A stretch of 64,000 nt of DNA from Channa striata (taxonomy: Eukaryota; Chordata; Actinopteri; Anabantiformes; Channidae). Shown here piece after piece: positions 1 through 12,545 of this stretch. The position numbers and the translations under genes are program-made. Each line of letters starts with the position of its first letter. Position 1 is the first letter of the stretch. A model generated the notes under the pieces. The model worked only from the letters and a program-made list of their open reading frames with translations. It had not been told where the DNA came from and ran no database searches. The stretch is from contig CM065168.1 in the NCBI GenBank assembly GCA_033026295.1, forward strand, positions 41,490,875 to 41,554,874, given 5' to 3'.

Positions 1-2465
1 TACTTCACTGACAGATGTTACCACCTTAACTTTGTCAAAGTCCAGTTGAAGTCTGCTTTCATCCAGGCCGTCCAGGATCACTATGATCTTGGTCTTCACA
101 TAATCTACTGAATCTTTCAGATCTTGGAGCACAGGGTGGAATTCAGTCAGGAGCTTGTTTAAGCTTTTCTCACCTGTACTCAGATTCAGCTCTCGGAAAG
201 CGATAAAGAAAACAAAATCAACATCCTGGTTGGCCTGATCTTCAGCCCAGTCAAGAATAAATTTCTGCACAGCAAATGATTTTCCAATGCCTGCAAGTCC
301 CTTCATCAGGACTGTTCTGTATGGTTTCTCTCCGTCAGGCAAAGATTTGAAGATATCATTAAGGCTGAGCGAGTCTGCAAATTTACGTTCAATGTGTCTC
401 GGTGGATGTTCTTCATAATGTGGCTCTTCACTCACTCCGGTTGTAATAAAAAGTTCAATGTAGATGCTGTTTAGGGAGCTTTCGTGGTCACCATTACCTT
501 CAGATGTCACAGCAAATTTCTTTTGCATTTCATTTTTAAGACTCTCCTTTTTTTTCACAAGGGGGATGTCTCCTGTAATTGAATAGATGATTTGTGATTT
601 GTTGTCACACAAATTGTAAAACCTGTTCTTATCATACTGTATAAAGATAAACCCGAGTCAGTCACAGTAAAATGCACCTGCAAGTTCTCACAAAATGTGT
701 GTTGTTCCAGTTGTGTAAACTACTGTTCTGTAAGTGGAGAGAAAATGACTCAATCAGGAACCTGCTATCAAATGTCATTTTGTATGTGAGGCACTTTGTG
801 ACATCTGCTCTAGAAAGGTGCTATATAAATAATATGTACCTACTTTATAGTACAGATATTTATAAAGACTTACCTGTGTCTTTATCGTGAAAACTGTCTC
901 CACACTCAGGACAGTGGTATTGTACTGGTGAATCAAGCTGGTCCCAGTTTGAGCTGAGACACTGTTTGCATGACCGGTGTCCACACATGTCCTCACACAC
1001 TAAACAGCTGCTCAGCTCCGGCACTTGACTGTAAGCAGATCAATAGATAAGACATCGTTCTTAACTTCTTTTTCCTGCTACCGTGGATGAAGAGGTTTCT
1101 TCATCAACTGTCCAACTGTGCAACACAGACATTTGCAGAAGCTCTTTATCAACACAAACCATTAAAAATTCATCAAAGATTTGATAGAAGAAATGTTATT
1201 TAATGAAAAGCGTAGGTCTTGGCACGTCTTGGCGAACACTGAAACACTTTTTCTTCAACCTGTTTTATTTGGTGACTTGCAGAGCTCTGCGCTGGAGGAG
1301 AAGCAGTAGGTAGTGCTTTAAACTCTTCATTTACATTATGTAAAAATTTATAATTTTAAAACTCTTAAAAATAAAAATAATTAATTTTGCAGGAAATAAA
1401 GAACTCTATTTTAATAATTTCTAGCATAAAAATAATACATTTTAATTTAAAGTAAATGTTTGATTACCAATTTGAGCTCTCAGCTCCAAAGTTGATCGGC
1501 TCGAACATGGATAGATGACTTTTCATAGAGACGCAGCTCGGACCTGTGGACTCACCATCCACACTCACCTGTGAACTAAGAGATGATTTTATGGTCTTAT
1601 TCATTTGTTTAGAAAGAAGAACTTGATATTCCAGTTATAGGCTAAAAACATTGGACATGTGCAAAAACACTTGCTGGGAAACAATTAGACTTAAATAGGC
1701 AGTTCAAAAATAACTGCAAGGAAAAAATAAAACACGGAACTCACGGAAGAGCAACGAATGGAAGAACAGCTGCAAAGATAAAAACGCTGCTCACAGCATT
1801 TTATAAAGCAGAAACGCTCTGTGTTGGCAGGGTTGAGGAGGAAGTCAAAGCCAGGCTCAAAGCTGCTATAACTGTCATCCTAGAACTGCTGCAAAGTCAC
1901 TTTATATAGCTTTGATATTTTTTCAGATGAGAAATAAGCAGCACACACAGTATGTGAAATTACAAGGCCAAAAAGAGACTCAGTTTATTTGTTACACACT
2001 GTAAGATGAGGTTCTGGGTCTGGGTTGGGGGGCTGCAGCCTATTGCAGCTGTCATTGTGTAAGAGACGGGATAGTTCCTGAATAGGATGTGACTAACACA
2101 GAGACACATACACACACAGACAATGACACAACTGCAGGCAAAAGAGTCATCAAATAACCTGACATGAACTTCCTGGCAAGGAAACCGGAGCACCTGGAGG
2201 AAACCCATGCAAGCGTGGAGAGAGCAAGTCCAAACGAAAAAGGCCTCACCTTCAAGCTGGCATTCGAATCAGGGGCTTTGTAGGTGTCAGGTGGCAGCAC
2301 TAACACCACCACCACAATGCTGCTCATTTTCTTTCAGTGAACTCAAAAATTTTGCACCACAGTCATATTTTTTGTTGTGACTAAATATTACCTGGATGGT
2401 TTCTCACAGGAGTCGGTTGGCTCGTCCGTAATCATAGATCTCTTTTTCTTTTTCTTCTCAGCCAT
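1..2465 (-). CDS. NLR-C family receptor N1 (RING-FISNA-NACHT), 3' part outside window
   Basis: Predicted coding exons are 2392-2465 (start ATG at 2463-2465; begins MAEKKKKKRS), 1468-1563 (contains GPSCVSMKS and SMFEPINF), 874-1028 (RING) and 572 down to the window edge (FISNA and first part of NACHT). The intron phases are compatible and the frame is open. The NACHT part shows Walker A (GLAGIGKS) and Walker B (ILDGLDES). NLR-C proteins are cytosolic pattern sensors; that role is family knowledge. The RING exon keeps C-x2-C, C-G-H-x2-C-x2-C and the final C-x2-C, but a 24-bp deletion relative to N2 shortens the first zinc loop to three residues. The sensor 1, LRR and B30.2 parts, if present, lie left of position 1. 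Whether N1 is functional is unknown. Confidence 0.8.
2010..2335. repeat. Dispersed teleost repeat in an N1 intron
   Basis: The stretch carries the very common fish repeat signature 'aaaccggagcacctggagga', followed by 'aacccatgcaagc' and ending in 'ggcagcactaac'. It lies in the intron between N1 coding exons 1 and 2. A near-identical copy lies at 18460-18795 because the whole region is duplicated. The element class is not assigned here. Confidence 0.6.
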
Positions 2466-3336
2466 TTCTCCGTTTCACGTCTGCAGTACTAAAACTGTTG
2501 GAAAACAAACAAAAAATATAATATATAAAAATAAAATAGGGCGTTGTGCCTTTTTGTTTTCAGTGAAACAGTGATGTTGCACTTTGCTTTCAGGTAGAAT
2601 AAAAACTGGTTTGGTTGGTTGGTAAATGCTTGTTTAATCCGTATTTATACATATTATATTTCAGTGAACATAAAGTACGGAGCTTCTAGACCGTTTTCAC
2701 AGGGTCCAGACCGGGACCAGTACTGAGTGTGGGAGGCATTTAACAAGGACATCCTGTGACCTATTTATGGTCAGAATACAGGTTCAAATTATTATATCAA
2801 AGAAATAACATTATTTTTTTAAATGCATAAGCACATTGAAATATTGTCAAGAGTTTCTGCAGGTCGAAAATGTTGAGCATATTAAGTTGTGACTAATTCA
2901 TATTTAAAAAGTATAACAAAAAGTGTTATAAAGTATATGATTTATTGCAGAGCATATCTGTCTACTCTCTGTATGTCATGTACTGTAAAGGTAAATACAT
3001 AAAATCATTAACTGCCAATAACCGGGATTTTCCTAAAGGCAGTTTATCAACATGAAGATCAAAGTTCACTTCACACAGGTGATTTTTAAACTGGCCTAAA
3101 AGCAGTTAAATTATAAACTACTGGGAAAAAAAGCATGAACTGTAACTGAATATTAATTTGCACTAAACTGTAGCTGTGAGTCTGTGTGAAAAAAGTCTGA
3201 CTTTCCAAACCATTTTGATGTTTTTTTTCAATGCACATAAACTCATATTTAATATAATTAAATATAAAACGTGTGGGTCTCATAATGCAAACAGGACACT
3301 TTATCTCTGCAGCCAGTGGAGATTTAATTCACTCAC

Positions 3337-3620
3337 CACCGTGGAAAGTTACGACTTGTTGACAAGGTTCATCTCCATGACGACCAGGTAATATCTCAAG
3401 GTAATAAACACTTTTTCCGCCGACACACGCGGACCCCCGAACATGGAGGACGGTTTGACGGTTTGATGGTTCCGTTTTTCTTCTTACATCATAACGGCCA
3501 CTCACATAACGGTCACGTGGTTTTTCCCTCCTCCTCCTTCTCTTTGTCTTTGTCTCTTTCCTCATTTATTTCCCGGGCTTAATATTAAAACCCCAAAGCC
3601 AACAGGACCAAAAAAAAGTG
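3337..3620 (-). promoter_or_regulatory. Presumed 5' untranslated exon and promoter of N1
   Basis: On the minus strand a good donor (GGTG then GTGAGT) lies at 3336/3337, and a matching acceptor (CTGCAG) sits just before the first coding ATG at 2465, so a noncoding first exon is likely here. The region is richer in CpG than its surroundings. It holds an E-box CACGTG at 3514-3519 and two direct copies of ATAACGGYCA nearby (Myb-like core AACGG). The transcription start is not identifiable by eye. The same region is present in the duplicated copy at 19798-20085. Confidence 0.45.
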
Positions 3621-5139
3621 CGTTTTACGTATTAAAGAATGAGTCAAATCATATTTTAGTTTGTTGTCTGAACTTCTTTCTGACATAATGTGGATATTTC
3701 TCACATCACAGACAACGTGTCGCTTCATTGAATTTGATCGTTTTATCCTAATAGAGAAAACGCGCGTGTAACAGAAAGGAACCGGACTTTGTCGGTTCTT
3801 CTGATCCGTTCTGGTCGGTTACACACATCCTGTCATTTATAATCCTTAGTCTTAGAACATGATGGAAACTGCCTTTTCTTTTGTCTTTTTTCTTTTTTCC
3901 TCTTGACATTTGCTTTTGCCTTTGGCCGTTGGTCCTTTCAGATAAAGTTGTGGATTTGGCAAAACAAGCCCAATATGAAAGTGATAAGTCAACGTTCAAC
4001 GACTTTCACCACTTTCACCAAAGCCAATAAAAAAGGAATCAGTTTAATGAAGCTCACAGGAACAAGAGAAAAGCTGCAGAAATGTGGAAAAAGAAAATAT
4101 ACATCCTAAAATAACGAAATATATATTTTAATAAAACTGTTTTTACCAGCTCCCTCTACCCATAGTTTTAATTAACTAAACATCTGTTCAGCAGGTAACA
4201 TATGGATCATATATGACTCACGTTTGTTAAAAGAATTTGTCCCCGTCCCAGCTTGTTGTTTTATTTTTTATCGTCAGAATATATTTTCCATCTCTGGAAG
4301 CTGATTTCTTAAACCAGGTAGTTGTAAAAATGAAGCTTCGTGTGAGCAGCTGCCTCATGTCTCATGCAACAGGCTGAGGTGGATTATGGATGGCAGTTGT
4401 TCTCTCCTGAGGAGGAGGAAGAGGAGGAGGAGGGCGGAGGGCGTGACATCTTTAATGATGGATAAATAAGAAACAGGTTAATTTACCCCAAACAATTAAT
4501 ATTTATACTGGCAACTTTATGATCATAGAAAAAAATCAATTTACTCCTGTTCAGCCTTTGTTAAAAAATGCTTTTCCCTTTTGTTCATCAAAGATAAATC
4601 AAATTCAAGTTTTTCTACTTTCTTTTGGCTGCAGGATCGCAGGTCTGTTGTCCCTCATTAGCGAATTAAATGACCATATTTAACTTTATTTATTGTTTTT
4701 ATTAAGCTTTTTTAATTTTAGGTGATAAAGGTTAAAATGGTAAAAAGAACAATTTAAAGTATTTCAGAGAACATTTTTACTCGTGTTTTCTTTTTCTGAG
4801 GTTAAAAGCACATCGTTTTAGGATATGATTAAAATATTTCATTTTTAATTGAACTTTAATGTAACCTACTGGAGAAAAATGAAAATGCATCTGTGAACCT
4901 TGCAGTCAAAAAAAAAAGATGCACATACTGTCCCAGGGGAAACACAAGGATACACACTTCTGGAGGACAATCATTGTGCAGGCAACACTCTTTAACAACT
5001 TTCTATAGTTTATTTTAAACTGCAGATTTCAAATTTTCCATACCTGAAAATAATCATAAAGAAAGAACCAGTTGACGTCACAGAATTAATGGTATGGTCC
5101 ACTAGTCAATACAAGAGGAAAGCATCTTTGAAAATGGAA

Positions 5140-5197
5140 CGAGAACAGTCCGTCACAGAGCTGCTGAACTCCTGAATCTGTCAGGTCGTTGTTGTCA
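5140..5197 (-). pseudogene. NLR LRR-exon fragment
   Basis: Read on the minus strand this encodes an LRR tail (NNDLTDSGVQQLCDGL) like the first LRR exon of gene C. It is truncated on both sides. In the duplicate copy the fragment continues to 22008, so U1 lost the rest by deletion; the join is near 5197, where the sequence jumps to 'catttcatgaaggatgtgcc'. Confidence 0.65.
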
Positions 5198-5199
5198 TT

Positions 5200-6720
5200 T
5201 CATGAAGGATGTGCCAAAGAAAAAATCACTACAGGTTAAACTGTAGTTAAATAAAAGTACAAAATGTGCAAGTATCCACTGACATTTTTACTTTTTTCAG
5301 TTTTATTTCTAAACTACTGATTCAAAAACTGGGAAAATTTAATGAGAGCGGGAAACAAAGGTCAGCACACCACACAAGAGCCCCAGCAATCGCCTTACTG
5401 GAAGAACGAAGAGTGTAAAGGTCTGTGGTGTTACAGTCATATTGGTGAAGCAGCAGCGACCTGCTCTGTCCCAGTTCTCAGTGCAGTTAGAACCAGCTTT
5501 GCTCTGCCTCACATCTCGCTGTCTGAGCGCATGGCAACGGCATCTTCATTTGGAGGCTGTTCGTTCTATCGTTTGATGGACTTTAAAATGCAGAGTGAGC
5601 TCGGCGCCACATTCGAGGTTCCCATTTAAAAGGCACGTTTTATGGGTCTGGAAATAGACCGTGACTCTGTACAAAGAGTCAAATTACTGTGTACTGGCTC
5701 ATTTAATGTGTCAAATTCGTCTTTTTAAAGGAACCACAGAAGGAGGCACTAACTCTGGGCCTGCACCTGGTTTGCTGAAGTGATTTGTGTCTCTGTTGGT
5801 CTCATTTGTGAGTCGTTGTCCGACCTCAGATGGGCACATTTTTATTTCTGAGAACACCTCCTCATTTTCATTATTAACAGAATTTCAGAATGACACAAAT
5901 AATAAAATGGAAACATGGAAGTTTACTTTTGTGCAATTTAGAACAGTACATTCATGATAAAATTAGATTAAAAAGTTTACATTTTGAGGATCTAACCTTT
6001 AGCTGATGGTTAACTTTTTCCAAAGGACAAGAAAAGGCTTCAAGGAAGTAAGACAGTCAACAGAGCAGATTATTTTTAGGAACTCCAAAGCCTGGGGACA
6101 AAATACACAGAGACGACTGTCGAGGCAGAGACATAATTCAAGCTGCTCTCTCACTTGTCAACATTTAACAAAAGGAAGGAGGGTGGATTTGGATTTCTTT
6201 TCAAATACTAACCCATTTGTCTGGACACAAACAACAAGTAAGTAGGACGTTTTGCCATTTTGAGACAAGTGGAGTGGCTCAGGTTTACGCCTTTTTACAT
6301 AAAGTCCAAAAACCCTTTTGTTTGGACTGTTTCACACTTGTTTCCATCAGGTGACAGCAGTAACACTCAGCAGTGAAACATGGACATGGTTTGTATAGAT
6401 GGTCAGCACGTTGTGCTGTTCAAACTTTAACCTCAGTGGCCATAAAGTTAATCCACAAAACTACAAACCATCATCCTGCAGCCTCCACAGTTTTAGATAC
6501 TTTGTGCTGTTGGATGTAGTTCTCTGTTAACTTATTTACAAAAAGTTTTTATTCTAAACTTTTCAAAAAATCTTGTCCAGAGTAGCTTCAAGAGAAATGT
6601 CAAACAATTTCTGGGGCTGAATCATAACGACCGGTCTCATTTGATGTCTCGACACAGGCGGAGGAAGGTTCAAGAGGTAACACGATGTCAAACTCCATCC
6701 CTGCATTTAAATGTTTTAAC
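5200..6720. other. Spacer between divergent NLR genes, no gene recognised
   Basis: An open frame at 5342-5629 is shared with U2, but all three amino-acid-level differences between the copies are replacements, which argues against coding constraint. No RNA gene was recognised. The stretch has matching sequence at 22150-24120 in U2. Confidence 0.5.
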
Positions 6721-6789
6721 AGAGAAAAATGATTTTATCCGCAGACCAGCAGCGGAGTTTTGCATATTATGCAAAGACTAATCGACTAA

Positions 6790-6894
6790 TCGACTTTCAG
6801 TTCCCCTGTAGGACTTTTGTTCTGTTCTTTACCAAAGTGAAAGTGAACTTGGTCATGGACACCAGATCTCTTAGTTCGAGCTACAGAACCTCAG
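6790..6894 (+). promoter_or_regulatory. First noncoding exon and ISRE-like element, plus-strand NLR B
   Basis: A donor (CCTCAG then GTAATT) ends this presumed 5' exon at 6894; the duplicate ends at 24298 in front of gene C. Just upstream, 6795-6804 (TTTCAGTTCC) differs at one position from the interferon-stimulated response core TTTCNNTTTC. In this copy the coding exons that should follow are deleted, so the promoter now leads directly to a truncated NACHT exon. Confidence 0.35.
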
Positions 6895-7002
6895 GTAATT
6901 CTTGCATCTTGCTCTTCTGGTTCTTTTTGTTTGCTGCTGGTTTAACTGTGTAGTTTGGCTTCCTGTTTTTTAAAATTGTAAAGTTACAAAACGTAAGTTA
7001 AT

Positions 7003-8845
7003 AATTTGCCTGGCCACGAAAAACCACACAGAACAGTCCTGACGAACGGACTTGCAGGCATTGGAAAATCATTTGCAGTGCTGAAATTTATTCTTGACTG
7101 GGCTGAAGATCAGGCCAACCAGGATGTTGACTTTGTTTTCTTTATCGCTTTCTGAGAGCTGAATCTGAGTACAGGTGAGAAAAGCTTAAACAAGCTCCTG
7201 ACTGAATTCCACCCTGTGCTCCAAGATCTAAAAGATTCAGTAGATTATGTGAAGACCAAGATCATAGTGATCCTGGACGGCCTGGATGAAAGCAGACTTC
7301 AACTGGACTTTGACAAAGTTAAGGTGGTGACATCTGTCAGTGAAGTAACGTCTCTGGGTAATCTCCTGGTGAACCTCATCCAGGGAAACCTTCTTCCTAA
7401 TGCCAGACTCTGGATAACATCCCGTCCAGCGGCAGCTAATCAGATCCCTGCAAAGTATGTTGACATGGTGACAGAAATAAGAGGGTTCACTGACCCACAA
7501 AAAGAGGAATACTTCAGGAGGAGATTTAGTCAGGACTCGAGTCTTGCTGACAGAATCATTTCACATATCCAGTCATCACAGAGTCTCGACATCATGTGTC
7601 AGATCCCAATATTCTGCTGGATTACAGCTCTGTTATTAGAGGAAGTCTTTGGAGAAGATAAATATGCTGAAGCTCCTCAAACTCTGACAGAGATGATGTC
7701 ACATTTCCTGTTGGCCCAAACAAAACACAGGAGCAGAAAATATGACAAGAAGACAAAGGAAAACAAAGAGGAACTTCTGAGGACACACAGAGAATTTCTA
7801 CTAAAACTTGGCAAACTAGCATTTGTTCATCTGCTGAAGAACAACATCATCTTCTATGAGGAGGATCTGGAAAACTGTGGTATTTCATCAACAAGATGAT
7901 TTTTCAACACACTCCTCAGGGCAAGGGAAATACTTTGTCAGAAAAGGATCTTCTTTGTTCATCTGACCATACAGGAGTTCTTTGCAGCTTCTATGTTTAT
8001 GAGTGTTGTTTGAAGATCACAACAGAGGTCAAAGAACAGGACAAAGAACAACAAAGAACTTTACTTGATCTTTTGAAGGTGACAGTTGACAAAGTGTTGG
8101 AGAACAACAATGGACACCTTCACTATTTCTGCGATTCCTCCTTGGTCTAATGGTTGAACCCAACCGGAGAGTCCTTCAGGGTCTGTTGACGTCACCAGAC
8201 CCAAGCCAAGAAACTGACAAGAAAATCTTGACTTACCTCAAATCCATTAGAAGAAAGACCGTCTCCCCAGACAACTGCATCAACCTCTTTAAGACTATGG
8301 TTGAGATGAGAGACCATAAAGTCAAAGATGAGATTCAAGAATATCTGAAGTTGACAGATCGTTCAAAAACAGACCTGACTCCCCTGCACTGCTCTGCACT
8401 GGCCTACATGCTGTAAATATCAAAGGATGATGTGGACGTGTTGGACCTGAAGACTTACAACACAACAGATGAAGGAAGAAGGAGGCTGATACCAGCTGTC
8501 AGGAGCAGCAGAAAGGCCATGTGAGTTTACTGTTACTATAATATCTAAAATATTGTGGCTTCACTCCTGAGTGATGTATGTTCCCAGTTGCTTACGTTAT
8601 CAACAAAAAACACGTCTATATCTTTAAATGTATGTTTCATCTCATATTACTTCCCTTTTGTCCATCTGCAGACTAGCAGACTGCAAAGTGACTGCAGAGT
8701 GGGTTGAACACCTGGTCAAGATTCTCAGATTACCCTACTCAGATCTAAGAGATTTGGACCTGAGCAACAATGACCTGAGAGATTCAGTAGTAAAGACCCT
8801 CTGTGATGGACTGTCGAGTCAATGCTGCAGACTGAAGACACTGAG
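7003..8845 (+). pseudogene. NLR-C pseudogene B (partial NACHT and one LRR exon)
   Basis: Homology to the NACHT exon of genes C and D starts abruptly at 7003, inside FISNA (NLPGHEKPHRT), and runs to 8520; an LRR exon follows at 8672-8845. The 5' exons are missing. Visible lesions: an in-frame TGA at about 7153 (AFRELN reads AF*ELN), a rearranged segment around 7880-7960 replacing the region after ENCGI, loss of several codons near 8030, a 1-bp deletion at about 8130, and a TAA in place of CAA at about 8414. Walker A, Walker B and the sensor 1 motif (WITSRP) are still readable. The first half resembles C and the LRR and following intron resemble D, so the copy is a mosaic. Clearly non-functional. 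Confidence 0.9.
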
Positions 8846-9868
8846 GTAAATATTTTTGTAATGGAAAACATGTCAGAATGCAAATATTCTGATATTTTAA
8901 CCTGCTGTTTTCACTGTTCAGCATAAATGTCCCACTAGACTAGAATCCGAATGCTCAAACATCATGTCCGACTCTAAACTCCTACCAACTTTAAGTGCTT
9001 AGCATGAGCTGTTGTGGTTCATGCTTGTGGCCTGTTTAAATTGAAATTTAAAGCTCTTTTCAGACATGCACTGGAATTCAGCCATAACCCAGACTTTATC
9101 CGGAGGGGGTGCATGTGTGAACGCAAATGCCCACGTCTGTTGGCCCTGATATTATTCGGATTTCACCCAGCCAGCTCCCTAGTGCGAAGTCCGGATTGTC
9201 TCTAACCCGAGCCCATTTGTGAATGGAGGAGTGAAACTCCAGAGGATTCACCATGAGTTTGTGGGTGTTTTGATGATAGCATTTTCCCATTACAGCCGCA
9301 AAACCAGGCAAATATGAACACATCTAAATACATTTACTATTGATATCAATGCAACAACAGCCAACATTACTAATGAGTGAGTCAAGGCCACGTAACATTT
9401 TGTATGTGCCTTGGGATGACGTTGTGAGTCTGCGCTATATAAATAAAGTAAAAAAAAAAATGTGAACAATAAATATTGAGTGAGTAAAGATCTAATAAAA
9501 GTAGTTTATTAAAACACTAAACAAACATGAACGTGAAGAAAAAACTAATGTCACCTCTCACTGTAATCTTCCAACAACTGCAAGTATGAGTAATGAGTTT
9601 GTTGGCCTCAGTGGATGATTCATATTAGGACTTTTTATTGTTTGTAGATTTTGCATCTAATTCAAGAAAGATACTGAGTTAGTCAGTTAACTTAGGGTGA
9701 GTAAAAGTAAGTAAGTACATGATTTATGATTTGTATTAAATGGACTTGGCTTAATCCTTTGGACCAGTGCTGCTTTATGTTTGTAAATGTGCAGTTTTAA
9801 AAATTAAATTACTTCTCTTTTAACATGACATGTCAGTAACTGTTGAGAGCAGTATTTGTACAGTAATA
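8521..9868 (+). repeat. Inverted copy of gene D intron and LRR region
   Basis: The sequence from the NACHT-exon donor through the LRR exon and into the next intron matches the reverse complement of 41801-43336. Homology ends at 'cagtaata' (9868), exactly where LINE sequence begins. The copy includes a 'ctatataaataaagt' repeat tail at about 9436-9452, whose partner is at about 42415-42432. Confidence 0.75.
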
Positions 9869-12535
9869 CCACTACTACTTCTCTTTGGGCTTTTCCCATC
9901 AGGGGTCGCCACAGCGAATCATCCTTTTCCACTTTACTCTATCCTGGGCATCTTCCTCTCTGACACCAGCTAACCTCATGTCCTCTGTTAGGACATCCAT
10001 ATATCTCCTCCTTGGTCGTCCTCTCGCCCTCTTGCTTGGCAGCTCCATCTCCAACATCCTTCTACCAATATATTCACTATCCCTCCTCTGCACATGTCCA
10101 AACCATCTCAATCTGGCCTCTCTGACTTTGTTGCTAACACAGGCAACGTGCGCTGTCCCTCTGATGAGCTCGTTCCTTATTCTGTCCAACCTTGTCACTC
10201 CTAAGGAGAACCTCAACATCTTCATCTCTGCTGCTTCCATCTCTGCCTCTTGTCTCTTTCTCACTGCTACTGTCTCTAACCCATAGAGCAGAGCTGGTCT
10301 CACCACTGTCCTGTACACCTTTCCTTTGAGTCTTGCTGACACTCTTCTGTCACACAACACTCCTGACACTTTCCTCCACCCATTCCAACCTGCCTGCACT
10401 CGGCTCTTCACCTCTTTTCCACACTCCCCATCACACTAAACTGTTGACCCCAAGTACTTAAACTCCTGCACCTTCTTCACCTCAGCCCCTGTAACCTCAC
10501 ACTTCTACCTGGCTCCCTCTCATTTACACACATGTATTCTGTCTTACTACGACTGACTTTCATGCCTCTTCTTTCCAGAGCAAACCTCCACCTCTCCAGC
10601 TGTTCCTCCACCTGCTCTCTACTCTCACTGCAAATCACAATGTCATCTGCAAACATCATTGTCCAGGGAGATTTCTGTCTGACCTCATCTGTCAACCTGT
10701 CCATCAGCATAGCAAACAAGAAGGGACTCAAAGCCGATCCTTGGTGTAGTCCCACCTCCACCTTGAACTCCTCTGTCTGACCTACGGCACATCTCACCAC
10801 CGTCATGCTCCTCTCATACATGTCCTGAACTACTCTGACGTACTTCTCTGCCACTCCCGACATCCTCATACAGTACCACAGCTCCTCCCTCGGCACCCTG
10901 TCATACGCCTTCTCTAAATCCACAAAGACACAATGCAGCTCCTTCTGACCATCTCTGTACTTTTCCGTCAACAACCTGAAAGCGAAAATGGCATCAGTGG
11001 TGCTCTTACGGGGCATGAAACCATACTGCTGCTCACAAATCTCCACCTCCTTCCTAAGCCTGGCCTCCACTACTCTTTCCCACAGCTTCATTGTGTGGCT
11101 CATCAGCTTTATCCCTCTGTAGTTGCTGCAGTTCTGCGTGTCACCCTTGTTCTTAAAGATCAGCACCAGAACGCTTCTCCTCCATTCCTCAGGCATCTTC
11201 TCACTTTCTAGAAGCCTTCCTCACCTCATGCTTTCTAATCTCTGCTATTTCCTGCTCCACAACATCCACATCTTCCTCCCTTCTTTCCCAGTCATTTTCC
11301 ACATTCATCAACTCCTCAAAATACTCCTTCCATCTTCTCTGCACACTCTCCTGGCTTGTTAGCACCTTTCCATCTCTGTCTTTAATCACCCTTATCTGTT
11401 GCACATCTTTCCCATCCTATCTCTCTGTCTGGCTATCCTGTATCAGTCCTTCTCTCCTTCCTTCGTGTCTAACCTGTCATACAGCTCATCGTAAGCTTTC
11501 TGTTTGGCCTTTGCCACCTCCCTCTTCACTCTGCGCTGCACTTCCTTGTACTCCTGTCTACTTTCCTCAGTCCTTTCTACATCCCACTTCCCAACCTCTT
11601 CCTCTGGATGCAGTCCTGTACTTCCTCATTCCACCACCACCACAAGTGTCTTTATCTTCTTTCCCCTTTCCAGATGACACACCAAGCACCTTCCTACCCA
11701 TTTCCCTGATTACCTCTGCTGTAGTTTCCCAGTCGTCTGGAAGCTCTTCCTGAACACCCAAAGCCTGCCTCAACTTCTGCCTGAATTCCTCACAAGTTTC
11801 TTCATTCTTTAGCTTCCACCACTTGGTCTTCTTTTCTGTCTTTCCTCTCTTCTTCTTCCTGACCACCAGAGTCATCTTACACACCACCATGTGGTGCTGT
11901 CTGGCTACACTTTCTCCTACCACCACTTTACAGTCACTAACCTCTCTCAAATGCCCTCGTCTACATAGGATGTAGTCCACCTGTATACTCCTACCTCCAC
12001 TCTTGTATGTCACTCTATGTTCCTCTCTCTTCTGGAAGTAAGTGTTAACTACAGCCATTTCCATCCTCTTAGCAAAGTCCACCACCATCTGTCCTTCTGG
12101 ATTCCTTTCCTTAACACCAAACCTACCCTTCAACTCCTCATCACCTCTGTGCTACATCTACCTTCCTTCTCTCCATCATGTCTGCCAGCTCTCTACCTTT
12201 CCCTGTCATTGTGCCAATGTTAAGAGTCCCTACTCTCAGATCTAAGCTCCTGCCTTTCCCCTTCTCTCTCTGACCACGAACCCTTCTGCCTCCTATCCTT
12301 CTTCGACCAACAGTAGTCCAATTTCCACCGGCACCCTGAAGGTTAACAGCACCGGTGGCGGTCGTTGTTGACCTGGGCCTCGACCGATCCGGTATTAAAG
12401 TGGTATGGATGACTCGCATGGTTGTACTTGGCACGTTTTACGCCGGATGCCTTTCCTGACGCAACCCTCTCTATTTATCCGGGCTTGGGACCGGCACAGA
12501 AGTTACTGGTTTGCAACCCCTGTGGCTAGATTAAT
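9869..12535 (-). mobile_element. Degenerate RTE-like LINE (endonuclease and reverse transcriptase)
   Basis: Five minus-strand pieces follow in order: 12141-12434 (start of an AP-type endonuclease, LRVGTLNIGTMTGKG), 11567-12133 (rest of the endonuclease, VDYILCRRG), 11201-11404 (linker), 10477-11196 (reverse transcriptase with FVDLEKAYDRVPRE and the catalytic FADD box) and 9899-10411 (C-terminal region). The middle of the endonuclease and the segment just before MPEEWRRS are deleted, and frames are broken, so the element is not autonomous. The end at 9869-9930 carries the common fish LINE tail 'ggggtcgccacagcgaatca'; the other end has 'cggatgcctttcctgacgca'. The RTE clade is assigned from memory of domain style and is less certain than LINE. 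The left flank is NLR intron and the right flank is Ig sequence, so this is a rearrangement point and not a simple insertion. Confidence 0.85.
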
Positions 12536-12545
12536 TAGTCATCGT

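Larger units (their letters stand above)
1..6995 (+). repeat. Segmental duplication copy U1 (partner U2 16511-24430)
   Basis: This block aligns in the same order and orientation with 16511-24430: NLR 5' exons, intron repeat, promoter, spacer, an NLR remnant, and the first exon of a divergent plus-strand NLR. Differences are mainly indels. U1 lacks about 450 bp of remnant NLR sequence (after 5197) and about 330 bp (near 6605) that U2 keeps. U2 carries a 28-bp insertion at 19811-19838. The left end is beyond the window. Confidence 0.85.

Noticed and set aside
5342..5629. 95-codon open frame shared by U1 and U2 (22297-22584)
   Set aside because: All three protein-level differences between the copies are replacements, with no sign of coding constraint; shared openness follows from recent duplication.
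7216..7899. 227-codon open frame as a stand-alone NACHT protein
   Set aside because: It is one open piece of pseudogene B, with a stop just upstream and rearrangement just downstream.
9885..12245. Plus-strand open frames across the LINE
   Set aside because: They are antisense shadows of the endonuclease and reverse transcriptase frames on the minus strand.
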